Shown here: one piece after another, positions 46,397 through 59,490 of the stretch
Layout: each line of letters begins with the position of its first letter
Position numbering within the stretch: position 1 is the first letter of the stretch
Source: Silene conica
Lineage: Eukaryota > Streptophyta > Magnoliopsida > Caryophyllales > Caryophyllaceae
NCBI GenBank assembly: GCA_029255685.2
Contig: CM055319.2
Span: forward strand, 37,706,530-37,770,529
Length of the DNA stretch: 64,000 nt
Direction: 5' to 3'
Program-made: the position numbers and the translations under genes
Notes under the pieces: generated by a model
What the model saw: only the letters and a program-made list of their open reading frames with translations
What the model was told of the DNA's origin: nothing
The model's database searches: none

Positions 46397-47258
46397 ATCT
46401 CCCACTTGTCCGTACAAGGGTATGTTCAATGACGTTATCACACTACATGTGGAGGACACAATCTCCAACAAACTCCCACTTGTCCGTACAAGTGTAGGTG
46501 CGATAACCGAATCTCATATCCTTTTAAAATTTCTCCCACTCAATGTAAGACAATTTGCAAATCCGCATTCGCAAAGGTCGTATCTCACAAGCGATCTGTA
46601 TCAAGAGTGGTTTCCCCGACTAGAGAGTAACTTAACTGATAAAACGAATCTGTATTCGAGCATGGCCATGCATTTCAGTTACTACTCCTCGAGTGGCCCT
46701 GAGAAATGATAAAATCCTGATAAGGGTTTGGATATTTCCCTCAACTCGAATCCTGCCGATATCGCCCAGCATGAAATAACCCAGAAAAAATCCTCTTGGC
46801 CCCTGTTACGGTGACCGTGGGAAAGAAACCAAAGTTACCCAAAATCTGTCTTAATCTCAAGAAACAGTTGAAAGTCAAAAGACTCGACTCTAAGGAACAC
46901 TATGGAGGTCCTATCCACGACCTGGCACCCAATGTTATAAAACATTTAGGACTCCATAACGTTGTCACGGGGTGTCCTACGAGATATCCGTATAACTCGC
47001 CTTTGTGATTGGTCAGTCATCCACGTGACTTATGGCTCGTTGAACCCACCATCAACCAACGTCACAAAATGATTACCTGAGTTATCAGCTCAAGTGGGTA
47101 ATCAAGGACCAAAACGATGTAATGTTAATCAGTTCACTTTGTGGTGTTCAAAATTGGCGTACAATTCCACATGAAAAACAAAACATTTTATATCATAACA
47201 ATAAGGTTGAATAGAGTACACGAGAAAATGAATTATTACATGAATTCATAAAAGAGTA
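46397..47258 (-). other. 3' untranslated region of copia-2
   Basis: Purine tract (minus strand ACAAGTGGGAGATTG) next to the LTR, then about 0.86 kb closely matching 17704-18565 of copia-1. No coding role is supported. Confidence 0.65.
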
Positions 47259-50200
47259 CTACAACTTAGGAACACATCCAATTCCCATGGAATGAATGTG
47301 CCCTTCATGCTTATCACGTGGTAATGCTTTAGTGAGAGGATCAGCTATGTTGTCATCCGTAGCGATCTTTTCAATAAAAATCTCCTTTTGCTCCACGTAA
47401 TCCCGGATTAGATGAGCTTTCCGTTGTACATGCCTAGCCTTGCTGCTAGATTTATGCTCCTTAGCTTGGAAGATGGCACCGCTATTGTCACAATAGACGG
47501 TGATTGGGTCATTCGAACTAGGCACTACTGATAGTCCTTGTAAGAATTGACGCATCCATATTGCTTCCTTAGCTGCTTCTGAGGCGGCATAGTACTCGGA
47601 CTCAGTCGTAGAATCTGCTGTAACACTCTGTTTAGAACATTTCCAGCTGACAGCAGCGCCATTAAGAGTAAAGACAAATCCAGACTGAGATTTCGAGTCA
47701 TCTCGATCTGTTTGGAAGCTAGCATCTGCGTAACCCGTGGCGCAGAGCGTCGAGTCGCCTCCAAAAGTCAATCCCCAATCTTTAGTCCTCCGTAGGTACT
47801 TAAGAATGTTTTTCACGGCCATCCAGTGTTGTTCACCTGGATGAGCTTGGAATCGACTTGTCATACTCAATGCATATGCAACGTCTGGACGTGTGCATAT
47901 CATGGCATACATGATCGATCCTATTGCCGAAGCATAAGGAATCCGACTCATGCGCTCTTTCTCTTCCACTGACTTAGCTTCTTGAGTCTTGCTCAAGTGA
48001 AGCCCAGGAGTCATAGGAAGGAACCCCTTTTTGGAGTTCGTCATGCTGAATCTCTCCAGAATCTTCTCTATATAAGACTCCTGACTGAGAGACAACATCC
48101 GTCGTGATCTATCCCTGTAGATACGGATGCCCAAAATTCTTTGTGCCTCTCCCAGATCTTTCATCTGGAAGTGGTTTTTCAACCATGCTTTAACCGAAGA
48201 TAAGAGAGGTATGTCATTCCCAATCAAGAGTATGTCATCGACATACAGTACTAGGAATACAATCTTGCTCCCACTCGACTTGATATAGAGACATGGTTCC
48301 TCGACTGATCGAATGAACCCATTCTCTTTTATCACTTGGTCGAAGCGATGATTCCAACTCCGCGATGCTTGCTTAAGTCCATAGATGGAACGCTTAAGCT
48401 TGCAAACTTTCTTAGGATGTGCTGAATCGATAAAACCCTCGGGTTGTACCATGTACAACTCTTCCTCCAAATAACCGTTTAAGAAGGCGGTTTTAACGTC
48501 CATTTGCCATATTTCATAGTCATGAAATGCGGCAATCGCTAAGATAATCCGAATGGAACGTAGCATGACTACGGGTGCAAAGATCTCATCGTAGTGCAAG
48601 CCTGGCACTTGGGTGAAACCTTTAGCAACTAGTCTAGCCTTATGGATATCTTGTTGTCCTTCCACCGCATGCTTTATCTTGTAAAGCCATTTGCATTGAA
48701 GGGGACGTACCTTTGCAGGTAGGTCCACAAGATCCCACACGTTGTTCTCATACATGGAGTCCATCTCGGATTGCATGGCTTCTAGCCATAGCTTTGAGTC
48801 AGAACTGGTCATGGCACCTTTATAGGTTGTGGGTTCATTACCCTCTAGGAGTAAGACGTCATCTGTATCGTGTTCCTCGACCATACCAATGTATCTGTCC
48901 GGTGGAATAGAGACTCTTCCTGACCTCCTAGGTTCCTCAGGGATATCTACCGCAGCCTCGGTTGGAGGTACTGTTTCCTCCAATGGTTGCTCGGTAGTTG
49001 GTTCTTGAACCTCCGATAACTCGAAGGTTCTATTACTCGACTTGTTCTCGAGAAATTCTTTCTCTAAGAACGTCGCACTAGCCGCAACAAAAACACGTTG
49101 TTCGGTAGGCGAGTAGAAGTAATGACCAAACGTTCCCTTTGGGTAGCCTATAAAGTATGTCTTGACCGATCGCGGGCCGAGCTTATCCTCGTGTCTCCAC
49201 TTGACATAAGCCTCGCAGCCCCAAACCCGAATAAAGGACAAGTTAGGGACCGTTCCCTTCCATAGCTCGAATGGAGTCTTGTCAACAGCTTTAGACGGAC
49301 TTCGGTTAAGTATTAGAGCGGCTGACAAAAGAGCATAGCCCCACAATGAATCAGGCACAACGGTGTGACTCATCATGGATCGAACCATATCAAGTAAAGT
49401 TCGATTTCTCCGTTCGGACACACCATTTAATTGTGGTGTTCCAGGTGGAGTCAACTGTAGTACGATCCCACAGTCTTTTAGGTGTTGATCAAACTCGCGT
49501 GAAAGATACTCACCACCACGATCCGAGCGTAGTGCTTTAATCTTTCTACCCAGCTGGTTCTGTACCCGATTCTGGTATTCTTTGAACTTGTCAAAGGATT
49601 CACTTTTGTGCTTCATTAAGTAGACATAGCCATATCTACTTAAATCATCCGTGAAAGTGATGAAATACCTATAGCCATCTCGTGCGTTGATCGACATAGG
49701 GCCACATACGTCCGTATGTATGAGTCCTAATAGGTCGGCAGCGCGCATTCCAACACCTTTGAAGGAAATACGAGTCATTTTGCCGATGAGACATGATTCA
49801 CACGTGCCATATGATTCGAAATCAAAGGGCGAAATAGCTCCATTCTTTATGAGCTGTTTAACGCGTTTCTCATTTATGTGTCCCATACGACAATGCCATA
49901 GGTAAGTTTGATCTTTGTCACCTACCTTTATTCTTTTATTATTCACATGTAATATCTCGGTAGTTTGATCTAAAACATAAATTCCATTCATGGAAACTGC
50001 CTTGCCATAAATAATATTGTGCAAAGAGAAAATACAGCTATTATTCTCTATTACAAATGAAAATCCGAGTTTGTCAAGTGCAGAAACTGAAATAATGTTT
50101 TTGGATAAACTAGGAACATAATAACAGTTATACAAAAATAACTCGAATCCACTTGGAAGCTGGATTACGTATGTTCCCTTCGAGACTGCAGCCACACGTG

Positions 50201-50813
50201 CTCCATTCCCGACACGCAGGTCCACCTCACCCTTGATTAGGGGTTCTTGGTTTCGGAGGCCCTGCACATGATTACATAGATGAGAACCACAACCAGTATC
50301 AAGTACCCAAGTTCCGCAACTTGCGTGGTTAATCTCAATCATGTGAATAAAAGAAGAAGAAGACATACCAACAGGGGTAACGCGGCCTGCCTTAATGTCC
50401 TCGCGATACACGGGACAGGTATGCTCATAAGAAACGATTCTCGGAGCCTTGGAGAATTCGTTAGTGAGCGTGGTGAAAATCTTGTTTGCACCATGGGTTA
50501 TGAAGCGTCTTTGCAAATTGGATTCCATTGCATAGATGAGTACGTTATTTATCGCACCCGCTTCCATAACGAAATCGCTATGAGCGCGAATTTCGTTGGC
50601 TCTAGCTCCAGTTCCTGGGTTTGGCGGAATGGGCTCAGTTAAGAACTTGAGCTTTCCGTCAGCAATGGCAGCATTCCGTAGTGCTGCCTCCCAGTCAGAG
50701 AAGTTTGACCCATCATTCCTCAGTCTAGTTGACTGATTCATGGAGTCCATGAAGGCTTTTAGCCAGGATTCACGTGCTAGCTTGGCACTTGGCATTGGGT
50801 CTTCACCAGCCAT
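47259..50813 (-). pseudogene. copia-2 gag-pol reading frame (Ty1/copia)
   Basis: A single minus-strand frame of 1,184 codons from MAGEDPMPSAKLARESW. Parts in order: gag N-terminal part (50813 to about 50420); aspartic protease WVLDTGCGSHLCNH near 50290; integrase zinc finger (HCRMGHINEKRVK, CESCLIGK) about 49900-49770; integrase core (HTDVCGPMS, LRSDRGGEYLSREF) to about 49300; reverse transcriptase about 48750-48000 with QMDVKTAFLNGYLEEELYM and catalytic YVDDILLIGND near 48240; RNase H to 47259, ending [16 protein letters not shown]. The polymerase domains look whole; the gag part has about one break compared with copia-1. It is about 95% identical to copia-1 over shared parts by eye. Confidence 0.93.
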
Positions 50814-52163
50814 TTTAGTTTTACAGCAGTTTTATTGAACGTGTTCTACACTGAAAAAGAAGATAAAACAAAACCATATAAGCAACTTATTGTTGTGATT
50901 TAAGTCTATATTAAATGTGAATTTAAACTCGTAGACTCATGCATTTATATAATTGATCTCCCTCAAGAATTATATAAACGATCCCAAGACTCAATTTCCG
51001 TATATTGATAAGCCCACAGTTTGGCTAATTCCAATCGTTGGAACTCTTGGTCGATAGATTTCCGTAAATCCTATCTATTAGTCCATCTCAGTCACTGGAA
51101 TATTATCGAGTGACCATGATGTTGAGATAAAATAAATCATCTGTTCCCACTTACCCGACGTAGAAGGGGTCATATTATGCCTACCGACGAAGAAGGGATT
51201 CATGGGAGGCTGATTTATAAAGACTAATCTCAATTTTTTGGTTATACGAGGAAGACCCCATCAACTTTTATTTATCCATATATAAGTGAACTAAAAACTA
51301 GCAATTGCGTGAATGAATTAAATAAAGTGATGGCTTTTAAATGACATGTGACATCTGTATTGTCACAGAAAACTAACGCGAGACCTCTACATGAGTCAGT
51401 TTTCAGGCATGATATAGGTGGTTTGGTTTTTAGGCGGAATATGATGCAAGCTATTATCGATGAAAGCGTAAAGATAAATGCAATAAACGTAAATAAAAGT
51501 CCTAGTGTGGCCTATCCTACCAAAATAAACATAAAACAACTTGGAATCCACCGTTGGACCCTAGAAGCTTGTCTTGATGTTTCATCTTGGTCCTTGCAGC
51601 GGGAGTGAGCATCCGGTCTCCGTCTTGTCTTTGGTCTTCGCAAAATTACTAATTTAAATTACAAAAGTAATCCTAGATACATTCTAATTTAAATACAAAA
51701 GTAATTACATGGCAAAAACCCAAAACGGAGATTCAAGATCTCAAAATTACAAGCAAGATCGTGTCCCATCATTACGGTAACACAATCTTCTAAGGCCACA
51801 CTAAGTTACAACCGTTTGCAAAAATTAAATACGTTATTGAAAGCATTCAAGGCATTCACAAGACGATAAATAAAATGCATCAACTAAAAACAATTTATAC
51901 ATGACATAATACTGTTATTATGATTAATAAATTTATACCAAACCACCTTTTAAGATTAAAATTAAGTGACTATACCGTTTTAATCACCAATTTTAATAAA
52001 CATATAATCCATTGTTTTAAACTGCTTTAAAAACAATATGTATCAAACAAGGGTGAACCGTTTCACTAAATAATATACTATTTCCGTATACAGTATATTA
52101 TTTTAAGCCATGTGAAAATAAGAAAACAAGTTATTTTCGAAAATAAACACCCCGAAACGAGAG

Positions 52164-52475
52164 CACTCGATCGAGTAACAGGGACACTCGATCGAGTGTC
52201 AGGGTCACTCGATCGAGTGCAGCAGGGCTCGATCGAGTGGCTTATAAAATTTGCAAATCGCTGCACTTTTACATTAAAACGAGTTTATAACTTGGATTTA
52301 AAACTTGTAAATCATATATAAACAAAACAAAAGATTCACATATTAATAAAAATATCGATTAATTAACAATATGCAAATTATAATCGAAAACAAGATCGAT
52401 TTCTCACTAAAAACCCACGCACGGCAGCCTGGTACGATGGCACTCGATCGAGTGTCACAGGGACTCGATCGAGTG
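52164..52475. repeat. Six-copy palindrome cassette, CACTCGATCGAGTG type (copia-2 leader)
   Basis: Copies of (C)ACTCGATCGAGTG start at 52164, 52185, 52206, 52228, 52441 and 52463, spaced 21-22 nt within clusters and arranged as four plus two. Same leader position and layout as the copia-1 cassette but a different palindrome; the AT-rich flanks of the two leaders are recognisably homologous. Confidence 0.88.
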
Positions 52476-52550
52476 CCTTCGACAGAAGGTACGGTTTTCA
52501 AAATTTTAAAGCTTATGAAAGACACAATTGTAAAATTTTCATGGCCTAAG

Positions 52551-52562
52551 GCTCTGATACCA
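52551..52562 (-). other. Primer-binding site of copia-2
   Basis: Minus strand TGGTATCAGAGC, two bases from the 5' LTR. Confidence 0.85.
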
Positions 52563-52564
52563 CT

Positions 52565-53564
52565 TGTGGGGAATTAAAACGCGTATTCACCCCAAAATTA
52601 CAGGATTATAATGAAATATGCAATTGTGAATATTGTCATAAGATTAAAAACATGAGAAAAGAAGTACAACCTTTAGTCCTCGCGCAAAAGGCCTAAGAAC
52701 AGGAATTAATGCAAATTCCCTCCAATAACTTGCACCCAAGACTTAGTTTGAGACGTGGCCGCGTGTGCTAGAAATCCTCTCCAATTGCCTTGCAATATAG
52801 GGAGAGCCCTTGAGGTTTTAGATGTGAGATCTGAGGTTTTGGTAGAAGAGTACTCTCAAAACCCTAATTTTCTTTTGAGAATAATTTAACAGTGCACCAA
52901 GAGTAGTCTACATAAGGAGAGTCCTCCTCCTTATATAGACTACATGGCCGGCCGAAATAGGGTTTGGGTAGGAGTGGGCTTTCCACTCTTATCTTATCCC
53001 AATGCGTGATTCGACCCAATTAGCTATTATTTATTCGCGGGTTTAATTTATAAATCGTAACATGTTATCAGTTATTAATACAGTCGATATATTAATAATG
53101 GTCTGATAAAATACGATATTGTATAATTACCTAAATTAATATAACTGTTTATATTAATTTGCGAATATAATATTTAATTAAATATAACTGTTTATATTTA
53201 ATTTACGAATTAATCTTGTAATCTGTATTAGCTAAAATTATTTAATCCGTATTAAATAATAATTCTCAACATCTTATTGACTAATTTAATAGTCAATACC
53301 TCTGACTAACCGTTTAGTCATATCCGGCAAAATGTGACTGTATTTTCATACCTTCACATCTCTCAAACGTGTCCTATAGGTGTGACGTATAGGGACCAGT
53401 TGACCACCGCCATCCGTATGACAATAACGTCAAACTTATCTAGCAAGCCAACCGTTATTGATAAACGTGGATCAACTGGTAAAAATACAGAAGTATGCCC
53501 TTGTGATCCTTAAAGAGATTTAATAAGTCATTGTACTTAATTGTCAAGGACACCAGCCCCAACA
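52565..53564 (-). repeat. 5' LTR of copia-2
   Basis: 1,000 bp, TGTTGGGG...CCCCACA on the minus strand. A TATA-like box (TCTATATAAGG) is read on the minus strand at about 52929-52940, next to an imperfect palindrome, the likely LTR promoter. Confidence 0.85.
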
Positions 53565-53569
53565 AAGGG

Positions 53570-55635
53570 TCACTGATATATCTCCGCAGTTGTGAAACGT
53601 GAAACACATTATGTACTCTGGCTAAAGCTGGAGGTAGGGCTAATCGATAAGCTACCTCGCCAACTCGCTCCAAAATCTCGAATGGTCCAATGAACTTATG
53701 GCTCAACTTGCCCCTCTTGCCAAACCGCATCACTCCTCTCATAGGTGACACTTTCAGTAGAACCTTTTCTCCTGCCTCAAAGGTGATGTCACTCCTCTTT
53801 AGGTCCGCATAACTCTTTTGTCTATCTTGGGCAGCTCTCATCTTTTGTCGGATCACCTGGACCTGTTTTATCATTTCTTGAATCATCTCAGGTCCCAAAG
53901 TCACTGTATCAGCTCGATCATCCCAGCAGACTGGACTCCTGCACTTCCTCCCATACAATGCCTCGAAAGGAGCCATCCCGATGCTAGCATGATAGCTGTT
54001 GTTATAAGAGAACTCTATCAAATCAAGTCTGTCTTCCCAAGATCCCCCGAACTCTAGCACACAAGCCCTCAGCATGTCCTCCAGTGTCTGGATAGTCCTC
54101 TCAGTCTGACCATCAGTTGCTGGATGAAATGCAGTACTCATCTTCAAAGTAGTTCCCATCAAAGTCTGTAACTCTTGCCAAAACTTGGAGATGAACCTGG
54201 AATCACGATCAGAAACAATGTCCTTAGGCACACCATGTAGTTTCACCACATGCTTTACATAAGCCTTGGCCAACTCAGCCTTACTCCAAGTCTCCTTCAT
54301 TGGTATGAAGTGAGCTGACTTAGTCAACCTATCTACAATCACCCAAATCATGTCATTTCCCTTAGGAGTCCTCGGCAAGCGCACAATGAAATCCATGGAA
54401 ATGCTTTCCCACTTCCACTCAGGCACATCACGTGGCTGTAACTTCCCTTGCGGCCTCTTATGTTCTCCCTTAACTCTTTGACATACCAAACACCGAGAGA
54501 CAAACTCAGCCACCTCCTGCTTCATTTTTGGCCACCAAAATGCTTTCTTCAGATCTTTGTACAACTTATCCCCTCCAGGATGAACGGAATAAGGTGTAGA
54601 ATGAGCTTCGACCAGAATCTTTCTCTTCAATTCCTCATCATCAGGTACACACCATCTGCCATCAAATCTCAAGCTATCATCACCGTAATTCTCGAACTTA
54701 GAATAGGGCTCGTCATCACTAGCTTTGTTCACTGCCTCACGCCATTTCTGAATTCTGGGATGACTCTTCTGTTTTTCTCGAATCTCCGTATATAACTCAG
54801 GCTCGATCGTCAAATCCCCCATGGTCTCACCTTTCCTTATCACTGCGATTCCCATCTGTCCCAACTCACGATACATACTCACTCTGGACATAGCTGTGCA
54901 CAGAGCGTGAACAGACTTCCTACTCAATGCATCAGCCACGACATTAGCTTTTCCCTCCTTATACAAAATTTCCATATCATAGTCTCCAATAAGCTCTATC
55001 CACCTCCTCTGACGCATATTCAGCTCTCTCTGAGTATAGATATATTTCAAACTCTTGTGATCAGAATACACCTTAAATGTAGCTCCATAAAGATAATGTC
55101 GCCACAACTTAAGTGCAAAAACTACCGCTCCCAGCTCCAGGTCATGCGTCGGATAATTCTCCTCATAGGGCTTCAACTGCCTAGAAGCATAAGCAATCAC
55201 TCTCCCGTTCTGCATCAGTACGCATCCCAGTCCCTTCTTAGAAGCATTAGTATACACTTCAAAATTCTCACTCCCTTCTGGCAACACAAGGATAGGAGCT
55301 GTGGTGAGACGCTCCTTCAGGTCTAGAAATGCCTTCTCACAGCTCTCATCCCAAACGAATCTGTTTTCTTTCCGCATCAACGAAGTCATTGGTTTGGCTA
55401 TCTTTGAAAAATCTTTCACGAACCTCCTGTAATAACCGGCTAAACCCAACAAGCTACGGATGTCAGCCACATTCCTTGGTCGTTCCCATTTCGAAACGGC
55501 CTCAATTTTGCTAGGGTCAACAGACACACCCTCCTTAGACACTACATGCCCCAGAAAGGCAACCTTCTCGAGCCAGAACTCGCACTTACTTAGCTTGGCA
55601 TATAATTGATGGTCCCTCAAAGTCTGTAACACCAA
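53570..55635 (-). pseudogene. gypsy-3 pol: RT end, RNase H and integrase (part)
   Basis: Minus-strand open frame. Parts in order: end of reverse transcriptase ([20 protein letters not shown]), RNase H ([42 protein letters not shown]), integrase HHCC finger (HPGGDKLY...CLVCQRVK), core ([54 protein letters not shown]) and the start of the C-terminal domain ([14 protein letters not shown]), where copia-2 is inserted. Domain order RT-RNase H-integrase is Ty3/gypsy. The upstream RT and gag lie beyond copia-3, outside the window. Confidence 0.9.
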
Positions 55636-55651
55636 GCTCAGATGTTTAGCA

Positions 55652-56951
55652 TGTTAGAAACTAAGTTCCTTATTTTATACTCAAATGTAATATGAGTTTT
55701 GTTTCTTTAAGTTTAGTCATAAAAACTTAAATGGATCTTATGCATGCAAGATGATATCATAAGATGAGATAGTCCTTACATTGGTTTTAGAAGGTTTATA
55801 CTCAATAATCACCTATTACTTGAGTCTTCAATACCGAAATACCCTTATAACGATCTAAGAAAAATCGCCTCCAAAAGGTGCGTATCAAGGACCCGATCTC
55901 AAACTAACACCAATTTTGTTACTAGAAAATTAGTATTAGTATACTAGAAATATAATTAATATTACTCTTAATATTATTAGTATAGGAAATAATTTCTTAC
56001 TTAGAAAAACTATTTCTAAGTACCATGAGTATGAAGGAGGTTGTGGTATGTATGTGAAATAAGCACCAACAACAACTAGTATCTTGTGTGGAATGTGTAG
56101 TGTGTATATAAGGAGCAAAATTGAGCTTGTTGCTCACTCTTGGCCGGCCAAACAAGCCACCCAAGGCCAATGCATGGCCTCTTACATCTTACACAAAAGC
56201 TCATAAGATGCCTTACACACTCTTACACTCTTACACACCTAAACCTTAGGCTTGTAAGCTAATACACAAGTAGTGTATTATTTTATACACTATGATGCCA
56301 TACATACATACTTACACGGTTTAAGTATAGATAAAATGGACTCCATTTTATCTTTGTCAATTGTGTTAATTTGTAACATGTCACACATGTCTCACAACAC
56401 ATGACCCAATTTGTTAATCATGCAATTTTAACTATTAGAATTCATAATTTACAAATTTATTACATTTAAATAATTATGCTAATAATTCGAAATTATTATT
56501 GTATAAAATGTAATATCATAAATTTTAATTACAACTCTTTGTAATTTTATGATCAACCGTGTTCATTCTCAATTTAATCGTTTCCTAAACGAATAAATAA
56601 AAACCGAGTAATAAAACAATTTTATTACTTTGACTTTAATTATTATTATAATCCCATTATAAAAATATTCGTCATATAAAATTATTTCCAAAATTTCTAG
56701 TTATTAATTAATTTGTATCCAATACAATATTAATTAATTATTCCATTGAGACGGAATTCCCTAAAGATATGACCTTAAGGGATCAACTGATCACCACCAT
56801 CATATGACGATAATGTCAAACTCTAGACAGCCAATCATTATCGATAAATGTTGATCAGTTGACTTTAAAAGAGTAACACTCCCAGTTGTGTTTCATTTAA
56901 ATGAGTTTTAATTACGTCAACACACTATTGTCGAGGACACTTCCTCCAACA
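55652..56951 (-). repeat. 3' LTR of copia-3
   Basis: 1,300 bp; repeated from 63719 at the other end of the element. Confidence 0.85.
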
Positions 56952-59198
56952 ATCTCCCACTTGTCCGAGACAAGTGTGTGTTACCAATTCTCTTGCCCTA
57001 TTACTATCTCCCACTCAATGCATGGCGTCCTCTCAGGTCGTGCCGGCAATTGATTAAAATCTAGAGTGTTTTATCTCGATCTGGAGTTATAACTACTGAC
57101 CGGAATTATCTACCATAGATACCTTCCGAGCGTGGCCACGCATTTCTAGTTATTATTCTCCTCGAGTGGCCTAGAGATATTTCTCAACCCTGACAAGGGG
57201 TGGACAATTCCTAATCGACTTATTCCTTCCGGCTGGCCATAGTCCATCATAACCCAAAATATGTCCTTATAAACCCCAGTTACGAAGGTGTTAGGACATA
57301 AATCAAAGTTAATCTGAAAACTATGCCACCTCAGAGAACGGTCATTAGTCCAAGAACTGACTCATGTGAAACACGATAGATGCTCCCGCCACGACCAGGC
57401 AGTCTTTTAATAAGAGTACGCCAGAGCTCTATCATCGGTCATTAGCCCGGCAAATGTGTCTTAACATGTCTATGCCTAGGTGATCGATTAGTCATCCCGT
57501 ATGACTCTATGGCAATTGAACTCGCCATCAATCGCATCACTCATCTGGTTGCATTGAGATGTCACCTCACTTAAGCAACTAGGGGCGAGGTCATGATAAT
57601 TCAATTCACTTTAATGGGGTTCAATATGGTCTTACCATCCCATTTGAATTTTACTTGACCTTTCGTGAGTTATAAATAACTCAAACAATTAGTGGATTAT
57701 ACCATCCAAGTGGTCAACCTTTGAACACAATTTAATTTACAATCAGCTTTAGGGTCTCTCGTTTACATCCCTTAAAATTGTATTTATCTTCATTTTGAGT
57801 GAACCAGGTTTACCACGGTTCGTGCGATCGTTCACTTTGCGGATCATATCCATACATTGATCTTTCCTCTGAAAGAGACAAGTCACTTTTATGACTAGCG
57901 AATAAGATTATGTGCACTGTGTAACTCCCAGCCACAGCAATGCCTTTACATAATTTGTGAACGTACACATTTTGTAGAATCTTGTGATGACCATGTAGTT
58001 AAAATACAAGTCATTGAGATGCATAGTCAATGAATGTAAGCCAAAGATTATCACAAATCTTTGCTTGGTTTCTTGGAACTTGAGTCGTTGCAAACCTTTT
58101 ACAATACGACTAAGTTATCTTCCAAAATCTTGAATTTGTCTTTCATCTTCATTGGAGAATACTTTGACAATTTACCAAGGTTTAATCATTGGTTTAACAC
58201 CTGCTCCAAGGGGTTGTCCTGCAAGCGGTGCGCATCCACTTTACACGATTATACTAATGGCGGAAACATTAGTGATTTAAACGTGCAAACAATAGTACTT
58301 AAGGTTCGATAAATTTCCATGATCTCATCATGTTTATACTATCTTCATCTCCATGAACAACCTTAATACCTTACAACCAAGACGTCTTTTATAATATCAA
58401 CCAAACATCCTATGTTCAATTAGATCTAATACATATCAATATGTTATCTAGAATCAAAAACTCGTGTACCTCTCATGAGTATCAATGCTTCATTCCAAAC
58501 GAGCAATGAGTTGTTTTAGATAACGTTTGCTCCCACTTAACTCTTGTTCTTGCCTGATTCTGAAGATCCTGAAGTCATACCCATGACTCAATAGCTTCAA
58601 ATCCTGGAGCGAGAACTCCCACTGAACTTTACATTTAACCGTAAATCATAAAGCTCCCACTCAATTCAATGTGCCTTAACATTTAATGAATTGAAATGGT
58701 TTGGACTTCAACCATATGTGCTAATAGTCACTTCCCTTTCAAATACCCTTTTGAAAAGTGGTTATTGAGTTTACTGAATTCATTCTCAATGAATTACCTT
58801 ACTACTTTCAACAAAGTTACCCTTAACTTTGCAGACTGCTGCCATCCACATGTCAACATATGCTTCTCCCAATAAATCTCATTTATTAGCATGTATATCT
58901 TATAAATTTCATGGTTCTTTGCATTGGCACATTTAGATCACCATCTAAATCCAAGAACCCTTTCTTGAGCCTTTACAAAGTCTTTTGAATAATTTTCTTC
59001 GAGTGTCCTCCCGTAGTTTCTATAAGAGTCTTTTCTTATGGTATACAATTTCTGTGTGTAGGAACTTTCAGTTCCCCACATTTATCTTATCTTGTACTGT
59101 ACGAGGACTATATCATGGATCTTATCCATGTATAGAATTTTTCCTTACAAACTTCAAGAATTTATCTTTGAAGTATCCTCCAGGGCCGGGGCCGTTGG
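56952..59198 (-). other. copia-3 3' untranslated and non-coding internal region
   Basis: The first ~700 bp resemble the copia-1/2 3' UTR, including a conserved sub-block at about 57130-57180 around CTCGAGTGGCC. The remainder, to 59198, sits where pol would be expected, but no frame over 90 codons and no pol motif is seen. Repeated CTCCCACT motifs occur. Confidence 0.55.
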
Positions 59199-59490
59199 TA
59201 TATAAGGCGTAGATTTTTACCAAACCGTAGATCTTATCCACAACTTTTGGGCTTATCCACAACTTTTGGGATGATAAGGCGTAGAATCTTATCCACAGCC
59301 TAGTCTACCTTTTACAACCATAAGGTGTAGATTGCTCTTGGGATATAAGGCATAGATTTTTACCAAACCGTAGATCTTATCTACAACCTTTGGGCTTATC
59401 CACAACTTTTGGGATGATAAGCCGTAGAATCTTATCTACAGCCTAATCTACCTTTTACAACCATAAGGTGTAGATTTTCTCAAATCGTAG
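59199..59490. repeat. Two tandem ~141-bp repeats in copia-3
   Basis: TATAAGG at 59201 recurs at 59342 and the following ~140 bases match closely. Each unit also contains shorter inner repeats built on CGTAGATCTTATCCACAAC. A partial third fragment continues to about 59525. No reading frame. Confidence 0.8.

Larger units (their letters stand above)
41070..53564 (-). mobile_element. copia-2: Ty1/copia element, sibling of copia-1, carrying a Harbinger in its 3' LTR
   Basis: 5' LTR 52565-53564; 3' LTR 41070-42017 and 46342-46396, split by the Harbinger element. TSD AAGGG at 41065-41069 and 53565-53569. Primer site at 52551-52562. The LTRs differ at only about 6-8 sites in ~1 kb by eye, so it is clearly younger than copia-1 (a few hundred thousand years at usual rates). 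Pol is open throughout; about one break, in the gag part. Without the insert it would be about 8.2 kb. Confidence 0.95.
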
